A stretch of DNA of 64,000 nt from Fimbriimonadaceae bacterium (GCA_019454125.1 CP075365.1:676218-740217); one strand, 5' to 3'; counted from the first letter of the stretch, positions 10,418 through 21,479 are shown. Notes: a model not told the origin generated them from the sequence alone. Numbers and translations: made by a program.

Positions 10418-11214
10418 GCGCCCGCAGTCTGGACGGTGCCGGTCTGGCGCCGCTGGAAGTAAACGTAGACGACGAAGCCGATCCCGACCATGAGCAGGCT
10501 CACGAGCTGGGCGGTGGTGATCGGCGAGCCCATGAAGTAGGAGGAACTGGCGATGCCCATACGAAACTCCTCCTCCGTCCCCGCCCGGAAGAACTCATAG
10601 AAGAACCGGCTGAGCCCATAGGCCACGAGCATGAGCGAGAACGACTGGCCGGCCACGAGCCGACGGTGCCGCTCGACCCAGGCGATGATCCCCGCGCCGG
10701 CCAGCATCAGCACCATGTCCGTGAACTGGGCGGGCACGTGCCGCTCGGCCAGGCCATGGATATGGATGCCGTACCACTCGGTCGTGGGCCGCCCATAGCA
10801 GCAGCCGTTCATCAGGCATCCCACCCGGCCGATCGCCTGGGCGACGAGCACGGGGACGCCGACGATGTCCAAAAAGACGGGCATCGAGACCTTCTCGCGG
10901 CGGGTCCAGAGCAGGAGCCCGATGAATCCGAAGGCAAGGCCACCAAAACTGGTCAGCCCCTCAAAACGCAGGCTCAGGAGCTGGTCGGGGTTCTTGGTGA
11001 AGAAGTCCAGGTGCTGAACGATGTAGAAAATGCGTGCGCCGAGAATGCCGGGCAAAACCAGCCAGATCACCGCGTCCCACACCTTCTCGGCCGCGATGCC
11101 GTGCCGAGTCGCCCTGCGCTGGGCCATGTAAGTGGCGACAAGCACGCCGACCACCAGCAGGACGCCGAACGTCCGGACAGGGAAATTGCCGATCTGGAAG
11201 AGCACGGGATGCAT
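10414..11214 (-). CDS. lgt: Prolipoprotein diacylglyceryl transferase
   Basis: 266 aa integral membrane protein with about seven hydrophobic segments. It contains the Lgt signature AIGRVGCLMNGCCYG (residues about 128-142), which includes the essential Arg and Asn, and the conserved SRFFYEFFR near the C-terminus. It transfers diacylglycerol from phosphatidylglycerol to the lipobox Cys of prolipoproteins at the inner membrane. A TATAAT lies 14 nt before the ATG, giving a very short leader. It is the first gene of a two-gene unit with rfaE1. Confidence 0.95.
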   Translation of the reverse strand: MHPVLFQIGNFPVRTFGVLLVVGVLVATYMAQRRATRHGIAAEKVWDAVIWLVLPGILGARIFYIVQHLDFFTKNPDQLLSLRFEGLTSFGGLAFGFIGLLLWTRREKVSMPVFLDIVGVPVLVAQAIGRVGCLMNGCCYGRPTTEWYGIHIHGLAERHVPAQFTDMVLMLAGAGIIAWVERHRRLVAGQSFSLMLVAYGLSRFFYEFFRAGTEEEFRMGIASSSYFMGSPITTAQLVSLLMVGIGFVVYVYFQRRQTGTVQTAGA

Positions 11215-11258
11215 GTCGGCCTACAGCGATTATAGACGCCGGTCACCTGGGGGCTGCT

Positions 11259-12017
11259 TCAAAAGGCCAGCGAGTCAGAGGCCCTTTGTTCGCGCGCTTC
11301 GATCGCTTTCCGGGCCGATTCATCGTCGCCCGCGCTCTGGAAGAGGCGCGCGGCCAGGGTGTAAGCATGGGCGATGTGGAGGGGCTTCGCCTTGAGGAAG
11401 TCGCGTCCGGCGTCGGAGGTCGGGTCTACGATGGTCTCGGAGTGCTGCTCGATGGCTTCGAGCAGGAGCCCGGCGAGGTCTTTGTCGCGATCCTTGCCCA
11501 CGGCTTCGGGCACGATCTCATAGGCGGTCGCCATCAGGATCGGCGCCTTCTCGGTCGGCGGGGCTTTGTAGGTCGAGCGGACGTGGGCAAGGGCCTCGTC
11601 GATCTTGCCGAGATGGGCTTCGACCCGGGCGAGCTTCAAGCTGTCGTTCACGAGCCGGTCGTTGGTCTTGGCCGCTTGTACGGCGACTTTGAAAAGACGC
11701 TCCGCGGTTTGCCACCGTCCGGCGATGCGGAAGGCGTCGCCATAGCGCCAGGCCTCGGTCGGACGGACTTTCTCGGGGTCGACGTTGGCGACGATCGATC
11801 CCACTTCGCGACTGACCACCACGTCGCGCTGGGAGGGGCTCAGTCGACCGCTGCGAACCTGGGCGTCCGCCACGCGAAAAATCTCACGCACCATGGTCTG
11901 CACCTGGGCGCCGGAATACTGCTGGCCCGCCAACGGCTCGTTGGGGTCCGGGATCGTCTCCTGCTGAAGGCACCCCGCCGTCACCAGCAGGGCGAGGCTA
12001 GGCCACAGGCGTCGCAA
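11259..12017 (-). CDS. TPR-like lipoprotein
   Basis: TTG start chosen at 12017 because it gives a clean lipoprotein signal, RRLWPSLALLVTAGC, with lipobox VTAGC; the longer in-frame ATG at 12062 would lie within pyrC. The mature part is helical, with repeats like WRYGDAFRIAGRWQTAERLFK and SLKLARVEAHLGKIDEALA that resemble tetratricopeptide helices. It is predicted to be anchored in a membrane by diacylglycerol. It overlaps the pyrC stop by 20 nt and is probably the last gene of the pyr operon. Function unknown. Confidence 0.7.
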   Translation of the reverse strand: MRRLWPSLALLVTAGCLQQETIPDPNEPLAGQQYSGAQVQTMVREIFRVADAQVRSGRLSPSQRDVVVSREVGSIVANVDPEKVRPTEAWRYGDAFRIAGRWQTAERLFKVAVQAAKTNDRLVNDSLKLARVEAHLGKIDEALAHVRSTYKAPPTEKAPILMATAYEIVPEAVGKDRDKDLAGLLLEAIEQHSETIVDPTSDAGRDFLKAKPLHIAHAYTLAARLFQSAGDDESARKAIEAREQRASDSLAF

Positions 12018-13320
12018 AACGGCTCTCGTCAAAGAGGGGGTCTCGATAGACTTCGACTCCACACATCGTCATCACGACTTTCCCGCGGAACTCCGCACCG
12101 GCGAAGGGCGAGTTCTTGCCGCGGCTGAAGGTGCGCTGCGGGTCGAACGACCATTCCACGTTCGGGTCGACGAGCACGATCTGGGCGACCGCGGTCGCGG
12201 CTGGCCGCAGGGTGCCCGCGTCCAGCCGCAAGATCTCTGTAGGCGTCGTGCTGAGCTTGCGAAACGTCTGTAGCGGCGAAAGGACACCCGGGTGGGTGAG
12301 GTAGGTCAGGGTCGCGCCGAGCGTGGTTTCCAGGGCGGCACCGCCGAACGGAGCCTCCTCGATCGGGACGGAGACCTCATGGCTGGCGTATGGCGAGTGG
12401 TCGCTGGCGATGGCGTCGATGACGCCCCCCGCCAACCCTTGCATCACGATGTCAAGGTCGACCTGGGTGCGGAGCGGGGGCGAGGTCTTAAAGTGCGGGT
12501 TGAACTCGCCGATCTCCTCTTCGGTCAGGATAAAGTGGTGCGGGCAGACGTCGCAGGTCACCGGCGCCCCGAGGTCTTTGAGCCGGCCGATGATCTCGAT
12601 CGTGCCCCAGGTGCTCACGCGCATCACGTGCAGGCGGCAGCCCGTGTTCAGGGAGAGCAGGCCGTTGCGCATGACCGCGATCTCCTCGGCCGTGCGCGGG
12701 ATGCCGGGCAGGCCTAGTAGCGCGCTCATCGTGCCCTCGTTGATGCAGCCCCCCTCGCTGAGGGACTTTTCCTCGCAGTGGGCCATGATCGGGAGGTCGA
12801 TCTGCAGGCAGGTCTCCATCGCCCGCATCATCACCCGCGCGTTCTGGATCGGGTTGCCTTCGTCGCTCACCGCGACGACCCCCGCCCGCTTCAGCGCGGC
12901 CATGTCGGAAAGTTGCTCGCCCTCCTGCCCCACCGTGAGCGCGCCGACCGGCGCGACAAAGATGCCGCCGGAATCGGGCGAGGCCGCACGATCCAGGATG
13001 AAGTCGACCAGGGCCGGGTTGTCCAGCGGCGGCGACGTGTTCGGCATGCAGCAGAGGTTCGTGTAGCCTCCTGCCGCCCCCGCCATGGTGCCGCTGCGGA
13101 TGGTCTCGCGGTGCTCCTGCCCGGGCTCTCGCAGGTGGGTGTGCATGTCAACCAGGCCAGGGGCGATCCACAGCCCGGAGCAATCGATCACGCGGTCTGC
13201 GTCGCCGGAAGTCTCCGGCCCGAGCTCGATGATCTGCGCGTCTTCGAGCAAGACGTTGCCGACCATGTCAAGGTCTTGCGACGGATCCAGGATGCGCCCG
13301 TTTCGAAGGAGTGTCCTCAC
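11998..13320 (-). CDS. pyrC: Dihydroorotase
   Basis: 440 aa class I (bacterial PyrC/AllB-type amidohydrolase). Metal-binding DMHTHLREPG (HxH) at residues about 58-67, later His ligands in MAHCEE and HVMRVST, and the catalytic Asp in ASDHSPY. It cyclises carbamoyl-aspartate to dihydroorotate, the third step of UMP synthesis. The ATG overlaps the pyrB stop by 4 nt. Together with pyrB and pyrR it forms a conventional pyrimidine cluster, but carA/carB, pyrD and pyrF are not here. Confidence 0.95.
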   Translation of the reverse strand: MRTLLRNGRILDPSQDLDMVGNVLLEDAQIIELGPETSGDADRVIDCSGLWIAPGLVDMHTHLREPGQEHRETIRSGTMAGAAGGYTNLCCMPNTSPPLDNPALVDFILDRAASPDSGGIFVAPVGALTVGQEGEQLSDMAALKRAGVVAVSDEGNPIQNARVMMRAMETCLQIDLPIMAHCEEKSLSEGGCINEGTMSALLGLPGIPRTAEEIAVMRNGLLSLNTGCRLHVMRVSTWGTIEIIGRLKDLGAPVTCDVCPHHFILTEEEIGEFNPHFKTSPPLRTQVDLDIVMQGLAGGVIDAIASDHSPYASHEVSVPIEEAPFGGAALETTLGATLTYLTHPGVLSPLQTFRKLSTTPTEILRLDAGTLRPAATAVAQIVLVDPNVEWSFDPQRTFSRGKNSPFAGAEFRGKVVMTMCGVEVYRDPLFDESRFATPVA

Positions 13321-14249
13321 GCTTTGCCTCCGGCCGCGACTTTGGCTTCCTCGAAGACCCAGTGCAAGGCGGCCATGCGGACGAAGATGCCGTTCGACAC
13401 CTGGTCCGCGATCGCGCTGTTCGCGCCGTCGGCGGTCGAATCGTCGATCTCGACCCCGCGGTTGAGCGGGCCAGGGTGCATCACCAGCACGTCCTGGTTG
13501 GCCGATCGCAAGACAGACCGCGTCACCTGGTATTGGCGGCGGTACTCGCCCACCGAGGTCAGCAGCCCGTCGTCCATTCGCTCACGCTGCAACCGAAGGC
13601 ACATGATCACGTCGGCGTCCGCCACCCCCGTGCGGAGGTCGTAGTAGACCGAGCCGGGAAGCTTGGCGGGGTTGCTCGGCATGAGCGTCCGCGGGCCGAC
13701 GAAGCGGACCTCCGCGCCCATCTTCGTGAGCAGCCAGGCGTTCGAGCGGGCCACCCGCGAATGGTTCACGTCGCCGACGATCGCGACCACGAGCCCGTCC
13801 AGCCCCCCTTTGCGCTCCATGATCGTGAGCGCGTCGCCCAATGCCTGGGTCGGGTGCTCGTGCTGCCCGTCGCCCGCGTTGATCACGGGGCTTCCGAAGT
13901 CTTTGGCGGCCAGGGCGGCCGCGCCCGCGGCAGGGTGTCGCATGACCAGGGCCTCCAACCTTTCGAAACGAAGCGTAAGGATCGTGTCCTTCAGCGTCTC
14001 GCCCTTGCGCATCGAACTTCCCGCGCCGCTGAAGTTCACCGTACGGTGGCCCAGGTAGCTGGCCGCCTGCTCGAAGCTGACGCGCGTGCGGGTCGAGTTC
14101 TCAAACAGCAGAAGCCCGATGGCCCGGCGCGTCTTCACGGTCGTGTCCTGCCCGGCCACCACGCGCTTCTTGAAGTCGCGGGCCAGGTTTAAGAGCTCGC
14201 GAATCTCCGTGGGCTCAAGCTGCCGGATGGCCAGCAAGTGGCGGCTCAT
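13317..14249 (-). CDS. pyrB: Aspartate carbamoyltransferase catalytic subunit
   Basis: 310 aa, the usual length. Carbamoyl-phosphate-binding FENSTRTRVSFEQA near residue 50 and HPTQALGDALT near residue 133 are intact, as is the Asp domain MHPGPLNRGVEI. It joins carbamoyl phosphate to aspartate. There is no pyrI regulatory gene adjacent, consistent with a class C-type or PyrB-PyrC organisation. It overlaps pyrR and pyrC by 4 nt at each end, so all three are likely translated from one mRNA. Confidence 0.96.
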   Translation of the reverse strand: MSRHLLAIRQLEPTEIRELLNLARDFKKRVVAGQDTTVKTRRAIGLLLFENSTRTRVSFEQAASYLGHRTVNFSGAGSSMRKGETLKDTILTLRFERLEALVMRHPAAGAAALAAKDFGSPVINAGDGQHEHPTQALGDALTIMERKGGLDGLVVAIVGDVNHSRVARSNAWLLTKMGAEVRFVGPRTLMPSNPAKLPGSVYYDLRTGVADADVIMCLRLQRERMDDGLLTSVGEYRRQYQVTRSVLRSANQDVLVMHPGPLNRGVEIDDSTADGANSAIADQVSNGIFVRMAALHWVFEEAKVAAGGKA

Positions 14250-14791
14250 CGAGAGGCCGCCTCGCGCTCGTCCGCCCGGACGAGGATCACTGCGTCGTCG
14301 CCGTCAAATTCTTGTAGCCGTACTTCCACGTGGTCCCCTCGCTCCGTATCGATCACCTTACCCACCGTGTTGGGCTCGATGGGAAGTTCGCGGTGGCCCC
14401 GGTCGGCCAAGACCGCCAGTCGAACACAGGCGGGGCGGCCAAACTTGAGCAAAACGTCCAGTGCGGCGCGGATCGTGCGGCCCGTGAAGATCACCTCGTC
14501 CACCAGGATGACGGTCTTGCCCTCCACCTCGAAAGGGATCTCGCTCTGATCCTCGCCCGCCGTCGTGGGGCGGTCGTCTCGGCTGGACCGCACGTCGATC
14601 TTGCCGCACGGGATCGTGACCCCCTCGATCTGGGTCATCGTGAAGGCGAGCCGCTTGGCGACGGGATAGCCGCGCCGCAGAATCCCGACGACGACGAGGT
14701 TTTCCGACCCGCCGTTAAGCTCCAATATTTCGTGCGCCATGCGCCCGAGCGTCCGCTTCATCCCGGCGGCGTCGAGCAACAACGAAGGCAT
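14246..14791 (-). CDS. pyrR: PyrR, bifunctional pyr regulator / uracil phosphoribosyltransferase
   Basis: 181 aa from the ATG at 14791; the frame stays open upstream only as antisense of rnhC. The PRPP-binding loop VILVDEVIFTGRTIRAAL is the PRTase signature, and GILRRGYPVAKRL and GKIDVRSSRDD match PyrR. In other bacteria it binds pyr mRNA and promotes attenuation when UMP is high. Here a CATAAT hexamer ends 6 nt before the ATG, leaving no leader for an attenuator in front of pyrR; any binding loop would have to be downstream. First gene of the pyrR-pyrB-pyrC run. Confidence 0.92.
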   Translation of the reverse strand: MPSLLLDAAGMKRTLGRMAHEILELNGGSENLVVVGILRRGYPVAKRLAFTMTQIEGVTIPCGKIDVRSSRDDRPTTAGEDQSEIPFEVEGKTVILVDEVIFTGRTIRAALDVLLKFGRPACVRLAVLADRGHRELPIEPNTVGKVIDTERGDHVEVRLQEFDGDDAVILVRADEREAASR

Positions 14792-14825
14792 TCCGCCATT
14801 ATGGTGGATGGAGCAGGGGGCGGGC

Positions 14826-15545
14826 CTAGCCCGCGACCACTTGCTGGGTCGTCTTGAAATGGAGCTTGGCGACCTGGGCCAGCGCGTCCCGTCCGCGCTC
14901 CTGGTAGAGCCGCTTTGCCGCCTGCACGACTTGGGGCCCCGCCCCCTTCGGCAAAGCGACGCCATAAGGCTCGCCAAGCTTGGCCAGGCGTCGGACGAAC
15001 TCGTCGCGGGCGACGATCGATGCGGCCGCCACCGCGAGGTCGGATTCGCCGCGGACCCGGCTTTCCAGCGTTACCTTCTGGCCGCGTTCCATGAGCCTGC
15101 GCTTGAGCCCGGCAGGGTCGGCGAACTGGTCTGAGATCACATACGTGCAATCGACCTTGACCAGCACGTCCTCGATGGCGCGGGCATGGCCCCAGGCCAG
15201 CAGGGAGTTCAAATTGCCGATCTTTTCGTAAAGCTCGTTGTACTTCGAGGGGCCGATGACGACCGTCGCGTAAGGGCAGGTGCGCTTGATGACGCCCGCC
15301 AGCGCGTGGCACTTCGCGTCCGTCAGCGTCTTGCTGTCGCGCACGCCTTCCAACTCCGCATAGTGTTCCGGCCCGACGTAGACGGCCGCGACGACCAGCG
15401 GGCCGAAGTAGTCGCCCTTCCCGCTCTCATCGACCCCGACCCGGCAATCGACTACGACGAAGCCCCCAACCGGTCTGGGTTCAAGCCCTGAAGATCCGGC
15501 AGGACGAAGAGGCCGTCCTTCCGGACCAAAACTCCGTCGAACCAC
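14826..15545 (-). CDS. rnhC: Ribonuclease HIII-like
   Basis: The core starts VGVDESGKGDYFGPLVVAA, the RNase HIII form of the type 2 RNase H active-site strand (DExGKGDxFGP), with further acidic residues in VRDSKTL and SDQFADP. It would cut RNA in RNA/DNA hybrids. There is no N-terminal TBP-like domain of the Bacillus type. The start is odd: no ATG, GTG or TTG lies close before the core, and the nearest is a GTG at 15545, which makes a 94-nt overlap with the upstream aminopeptidase gene. The true N-terminus is therefore uncertain. Confidence 0.85.
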   Translation of the reverse strand: MVRRSFGPEGRPLRPAGSSGLEPRPVGGFVVVDCRVGVDESGKGDYFGPLVVAAVYVGPEHYAELEGVRDSKTLTDAKCHALAGVIKRTCPYATVVIGPSKYNELYEKIGNLNSLLAWGHARAIEDVLVKVDCTYVISDQFADPAGLKRRLMERGQKVTLESRVRGESDLAVAAASIVARDEFVRRLAKLGEPYGVALPKGAGPQVVQAAKRLYQERGRDALAQVAKLHFKTTQQVVAG

Positions 15546-16585
15546 ACCTCGCCGCCTCCATATTCGGGGCGCTGGATCACCACCTTGTCCCAATGGATCG
15601 CGCTCTTGTTGTCGTTTCCGCCGGGGGGCGCGTAGGAGTTCCCGGGGGTGAAGTGGAAGCTGCCCGCGATCTTCTCGTCGAAGAGGGTGTCCTTCATGGG
15701 ATGCAATACGAACGGGTTGAACCCAAGCGACCACTCGCCGATATAGCGCGCTCCCTCGTCCGTATCGAGGATCTGGTTGAGGCGCTCGGTGTTCGCGCCA
15801 GCGCGGGCGTCCACAATCTTCCCGTCCTTCAGCTCATAGCGCACGTCGGTGAACTCGATGCCCTGGTAGAGCGAGACCGTGTTGTAGGCGATGACGCCGT
15901 TCACGGAGTCCCGCACGGGCGCGGAGAAACACTCGCCGTCGGGGATGTTGCGGAGCCCGACGCAGGGCTTGCTGCCGTTCCCCTTGATGCTGAAAGTCAG
16001 GTTCGTCTCCCCCGGCCCCTTGATCTCGACGAGATCGGTGCGGTTCATCAGGTCTTCGAGCGGCTTGACCGCCTCCTCCATCCGGGCGTAGTCCATTGTG
16101 CAGACATTGAAGTAAAAGTCTTCGAAAGCCTCGGTGGACATGGAGGCCTGTTGCGCCATGCTGGCCGTCGGCCAGCGCAGTCCCACCCACTTCGTGTGGT
16201 TGACCCGGTGCTCCAAGTGGACGGGCGTGCCGTGCAGGCGCTGCCAGAGCGAGCGGGTTTCGGCGTCGATGTCGCTCTGCTCGTAGACGTTCATCGCGCC
16301 CCGCAGGCTGATATAGGCCGTCGCCGACTTCATTTCGTGCAGGTCGTTGTCCGCGATTTTCCGGACGTTGCGCTCCGTCATGCCGAGAAGGAGCGCCCGG
16401 TTCACCCGGGTGGACTCGATCCGCACAAGCACGTCAGCGCCCTTCGTCCGCGCGACGCGCACGACCTCCGCGACCACTTCCTCCGGGATGTCGAAGGCGT
16501 GGACCAAGACGGTGTCGTCGGGGTCGAGCCTGGTGGAGTGCGTGCAGAGGAGTTCGGCCAGGCGCGTCACGCGGGGATCGAGCAT
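15452..16585 (-). CDS. Aminopeptidase, M29 family
   Basis: 377 aa, close to the usual M29 length (about 410). The C-terminal half carries the two-metal site typical of AmpS/AmpT/PepS: GECFSAP (Glu), GEWSLGFNPF (Glu), the GSFHFTPGNSY region (His) and SAIHWDKVVI (His, Asp). The family removes N-terminal residues from peptides in the cytoplasm using Co, Zn or Mg. ATG at 16585, well separated from the upstream PEP-CTERM gene by a terminator. rnhC overlaps its 3' end. Confidence 0.9.
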   Translation of the reverse strand: MLDPRVTRLAELLCTHSTRLDPDDTVLVHAFDIPEEVVAEVVRVARTKGADVLVRIESTRVNRALLLGMTERNVRKIADNDLHEMKSATAYISLRGAMNVYEQSDIDAETRSLWQRLHGTPVHLEHRVNHTKWVGLRWPTASMAQQASMSTEAFEDFYFNVCTMDYARMEEAVKPLEDLMNRTDLVEIKGPGETNLTFSIKGNGSKPCVGLRNIPDGECFSAPVRDSVNGVIAYNTVSLYQGIEFTDVRYELKDGKIVDARAGANTERLNQILDTDEGARYIGEWSLGFNPFVLHPMKDTLFDEKIAGSFHFTPGNSYAPPGGNDNKSAIHWDKVVIQRPEYGGGEVWFDGVLVRKDGLFVLPDLQGLNPDRLGASS

Positions 16586-16610
16586 GGCCCGAGGCTACCC
16601 CGCCGTACCG

Positions 16611-16648
16611 AAAAAATCGAAGCCCCCCGGCCTGAGGCCGAGGGGCTT
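16611..16648 (-). terminator. Intrinsic terminator of PEP-CTERM gene 1
   Basis: On the minus strand a 13-bp stem with one mismatch (plus-strand arms AAGCCCCCCGGCC and GGCCGAGGGGCTT, loop TGA) is followed by TTCGATTTTTT. It lies 26 nt after the stop of the 16674-17420 gene. Confidence 0.85.
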
Positions 16649-16673
16649 GCGAGGTCGAGAATGGCTTTTTGGC

Positions 16674-17420
16674 TTACGCCTTCTTGCGGCGGGCGACGAG
16701 GGCGGCGATGCCCGCGCCGAGCGCGATCATCGAAGCCGGCTCCGGAACGACCTGGCCGTCGATCCAGAACGGAAGGCCCTGCGGGTTCGCACCGTCAACG
16801 ATCGGGGCGAACGCGCCACCCGAGAGGCTCTGCCAGGCGTTGCCCGTGTTCAGCGTGCCGGTCTTGGTGAGCGGCGGCTGCCAGGGGCCGGAGGCGAGAG
16901 TGCCCGTGAAGCCCCAGACCATCGTGTAGGTGCCCGGAGCGAGGTTCACGTTCGCGAAGTTCACGGTGACCTGCTGGAGGCGGCGCTGGGTGTCAGTCTT
17001 GGCAGTGTCAGTGACGCGGTAGATGTCGGTCAGCGTGACGCCGCCGAAAGAGCCGGTGGCAACGAGCCCGCCCGAGTTGGGGTCGCTACCCGTGCGGATC
17101 TCCCAGGAGCCGCCGTTGATGGACGTCGTCGTCGCGCCCGTCTGGTAAGTCCAGAAAGTCGCGGACTGGACGATCCAGCCCGGCCCGCCGACCGTGAAAT
17201 CGTCAGCGACCTTGGCCGTATTGTTCGCGGCGTTGGCACCAAAGCCGAAAATGGTCATGCCGGAAGCCGTGTCCAGCACGCTCAGGCGACCGCCGGCCGG
17301 GCGGTTCTCGGTGGCGAGACCGGTGTTGTCGAAAGAGCCCGGCAGGGCCTGGTTCCAAAGGCTCTGCGCGTTAGCGGCGCCGACCATCGCAAGGGCGGCA
17401 AAAAGAATCGTGTTTCGCAT
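16674..17420 (-). CDS. PEP-CTERM secreted protein (paralogue 1)
   Basis: 248 aa. Signal peptide MRNTILFAALAMVGAANAQ; a beta-rich body with FGGVTLTDIYRVTDT; C-terminal sorting signal made of VPEPASM, a hydrophobic helix and ARRKKA. PEP-CTERM proteins are cut and anchored or exported by an exosortase, which is not in this window. SD GGAGAGG precedes the ATG. A close paralogue lies directly upstream (17642-18373), sharing the signal, the DDFTVGGPGWIV block and an almost identical C-terminus; tandem duplication is inferred. Confidence 0.88.
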   Translation of the reverse strand: MRNTILFAALAMVGAANAQSLWNQALPGSFDNTGLATENRPAGGRLSVLDTASGMTIFGFGANAANNTAKVADDFTVGGPGWIVQSATFWTYQTGATTTSINGGSWEIRTGSDPNSGGLVATGSFGGVTLTDIYRVTDTAKTDTQRRLQQVTVNFANVNLAPGTYTMVWGFTGTLASGPWQPPLTKTGTLNTGNAWQSLSGGAFAPIVDGANPQGLPFWIDGQVVPEPASMIALGAGIAALVARRKKA

Positions 17421-17585
17421 GGTGATGTACCTCTCCAGCAGCCTGGGTTAGACAAGCGGCTATAACAATATTATCCGAATAGTCGGCGAGCCACGCCAGA
17501 CGTTCATAGAAATCAAGTCTATTTACTGGGCTAGGCCCCGAGGGGGAAGCGCTGCCGCTTCGTCGGAGGATAGTTCATGAAGAGA

Positions 17586-17618
17586 AATGCGCCCTCCGCG
17601 TGATGCGGAGGGCGCATT
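17586..17618 (-). terminator. Hairpin terminator of PEP-CTERM gene 2
   Basis: Perfect 14-bp inverted repeat (AATGCGCCCTCCGC / GCGGAGGGCGCATT) with a 5-nt loop, 23 nt after the stop of the 17642-18373 gene. No long T-run follows on the minus strand, so termination may be less efficient. Confidence 0.7.
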
Positions 17619-17641
17619 GCAACCTGTGTCGCGGGTGTGGC

Positions 17642-18373
17642 TTACGCCTTCTTGCGGCGGGCGACGAGGGCGGCGATGCCCGCGCCGAGCGCGATCATCG
17701 AAGCCGGCTCCGGAACGACCTGGCCGTTGATCCAGAACGGGGTGTCCTGGGGTCCGCCAGCGTCGACAAGGCCTGCCCACGCGCCGCTGAAGAACTGCTG
17801 CGCGTTTGCACCCGTCGTGGTGCCAGCGCCGACTTTAGTAAGCGTGGGAACCCACGGGCCGCTGAACGAGCCGCTGCCGACAAGGTCGTAGGTCAGCCAG
17901 TAGTTGCCCGCAACGAGGTTGAGGGCGCCGAAGTTGACGGTCACCATCTGGACGCGGCGGTTGTCAGCCGGCTGCGCGTTGAAGATGCGATAGATGTCCG
18001 TGTTGGTCACGCCGCCGAAGGTGCCCGTTCCGACCACGGCGCCGGTGACGCTGCCCGATCGGATCTCGAAGCTGCCGCCGGTGATCGTCGTGGTGGTCGC
18101 GCCGGTTTGGTAGGTGAACAGGTTGACGCTGTTGACGATCCAGCCCGGGCCGCCCACGGTGAAGTCGTCGCCGATCCGGGCCTGGGTAGCCTGCGCCAGG
18201 TAGCCAGCGTTGGTGTTCGGGTTCTGAACCTCGGAATAGCTGCCGCCAGCCGGGCGAGAACCGGTTCGGAGGCCTTCGGCGGTCAGACCGGCCGGGGTCG
18301 CATTGTTATAAAGACTCTGCGCGCTGGCAGTGCCGACCACCGCAAGGGCGGCGATGAGAATCGTGTTTCGCAT
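17642..18373 (-). CDS. PEP-CTERM secreted protein (paralogue 2)
   Basis: 243 aa, the same architecture as the neighbouring gene: MRNTILIAALAVVGTASAQ signal, conserved DDFTVGGPGWIVNSVNLF and YQTGATTTTITGGSFEIRSG blocks, and a C-terminal PEP motif, helix and ARRKKA tail. SD GGAGAGG upstream of the ATG, like paralogue 1. A TATTAT-type hexamer lies about 60 nt upstream. The proteins probably sit on the cell surface; their role is unknown. Confidence 0.88.
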   Translation of the reverse strand: MRNTILIAALAVVGTASAQSLYNNATPAGLTAEGLRTGSRPAGGSYSEVQNPNTNAGYLAQATQARIGDDFTVGGPGWIVNSVNLFTYQTGATTTTITGGSFEIRSGSVTGAVVGTGTFGGVTNTDIYRIFNAQPADNRRVQMVTVNFGALNLVAGNYWLTYDLVGSGSFSGPWVPTLTKVGAGTTTGANAQQFFSGAWAGLVDAGGPQDTPFWINGQVVPEPASMIALGAGIAALVARRKKA

Positions 18374-18505
18374 GTGGATTAAACCTCTCCAAGCAGTCGC
18401 CTGGCTTGCACCGTGCTAGACGATGCGTCGCTATAATATCTCACCTGTAAAGGCGACATCTATGGTGCTTATATGAAACAGGTATATGTGCTTGTCACGT
18501 TAGGG

Positions 18506-19330
18506 TTAACGATAAGGCAATCGGCTATAGGCCATCTCGTAGACCAGGGGGTTTAGGTGGACGGGAGCGGTCGGCCTCCAGGGCGCCGCCTCCCAGGAAG
18601 GGCTGGGTGCGGCCCCGTGGGATGCCCAGCAGAAGCCGGAAAAACCGCCGAAGGAGGGCACGAGCCCCCAGTAGGAGCCGACCTGGGAAAAGACCCTTTC
18701 GAAGTCCGCGCGGATTGCTTCTAGGCTATAAGGGCAAAAGACGAGGTTGTCGGCCTGGGTCACGATCAGGCCCGCGGGCGAGAGGAGCCCGGCCAGGTCG
18801 CGGAAGAAAGGCTCCGTAAAGAGGCGCTCGCTCAGCTCGCCGCTCTCCTCCTCATAAACGTCTGTGCTGTCTTGGACGATGAGGTCGTAGCCGGGCTCGG
18901 CCGTCTTGACGAACTCGAACGCGTCCGCCACGTGTAGGCGGACCCGGGGATCGTCGAAGGCGCCGTCGCTGAGCGAGGGCATATGCTCCCGGCAGAGGTC
19001 CACCACGGCCTGGTCGATCTCCACGATGTCCACCTGCTGGATCTCGGGCCGGCGGCAGATCTCGCGGATCACGCCGCCGTCTCCGCCGCCCACCACCAGC
19101 GCACGCCTCGGGGCGGCCAACGCCATAAGCGGGATCTGCACCAGCAACTCGTGGTACGCCTTCTCATCGAACTCGGTCAACTGGATGTGCCCGTCCAGCA
19201 ACAGGGTCCGCCCGAAGACCTCGGTGTCCACGATCCAGATGTCCTGGAACTTTGACCTTTGCCTCACGACCTCCCGCGAGACCTTGACGTTCATCGAAAG
19301 CTTGTCGGATCGGATCGGAAAAGTCAGCAT
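18506..19330 (-). CDS. speE: Spermidine synthase (polyamine aminopropyltransferase)
   Basis: 274 aa. N-terminal beta domain (FGRTLLLDGHIQLTEFDEKAYHELL) followed by the Rossmann methyltransferase-like domain with VVGGGDGGVIREI (decarboxy-SAM site), VDIVEIDQAVVDLC, and the catalytic loop VQDSTDVYEE. It transfers aminopropyl from decarboxylated SAM to putrescine. Length and motifs match bacterial SpeE. Gap to gyrB is about 75 nt on the same strand. Confidence 0.92.
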   Translation of the reverse strand: MLTFPIRSDKLSMNVKVSREVVRQRSKFQDIWIVDTEVFGRTLLLDGHIQLTEFDEKAYHELLVQIPLMALAAPRRALVVGGGDGGVIREICRRPEIQQVDIVEIDQAVVDLCREHMPSLSDGAFDDPRVRLHVADAFEFVKTAEPGYDLIVQDSTDVYEEESGELSERLFTEPFFRDLAGLLSPAGLIVTQADNLVFCPYSLEAIRADFERVFSQVGSYWGLVPSFGGFSGFCWASHGAAPSPSWEAAPWRPTAPVHLNPLVYEMAYSRLPYR

Positions 19331-19406
19331 GTCGGGGTTTTGGGGTGTCCGGTTTCGGGGTTCGGGTCGAGGCCCGTCCGAAACCCGCTATTCGAAGCCC
19401 CACGCC

Positions 19407-21479
<2,073 letters not shown>

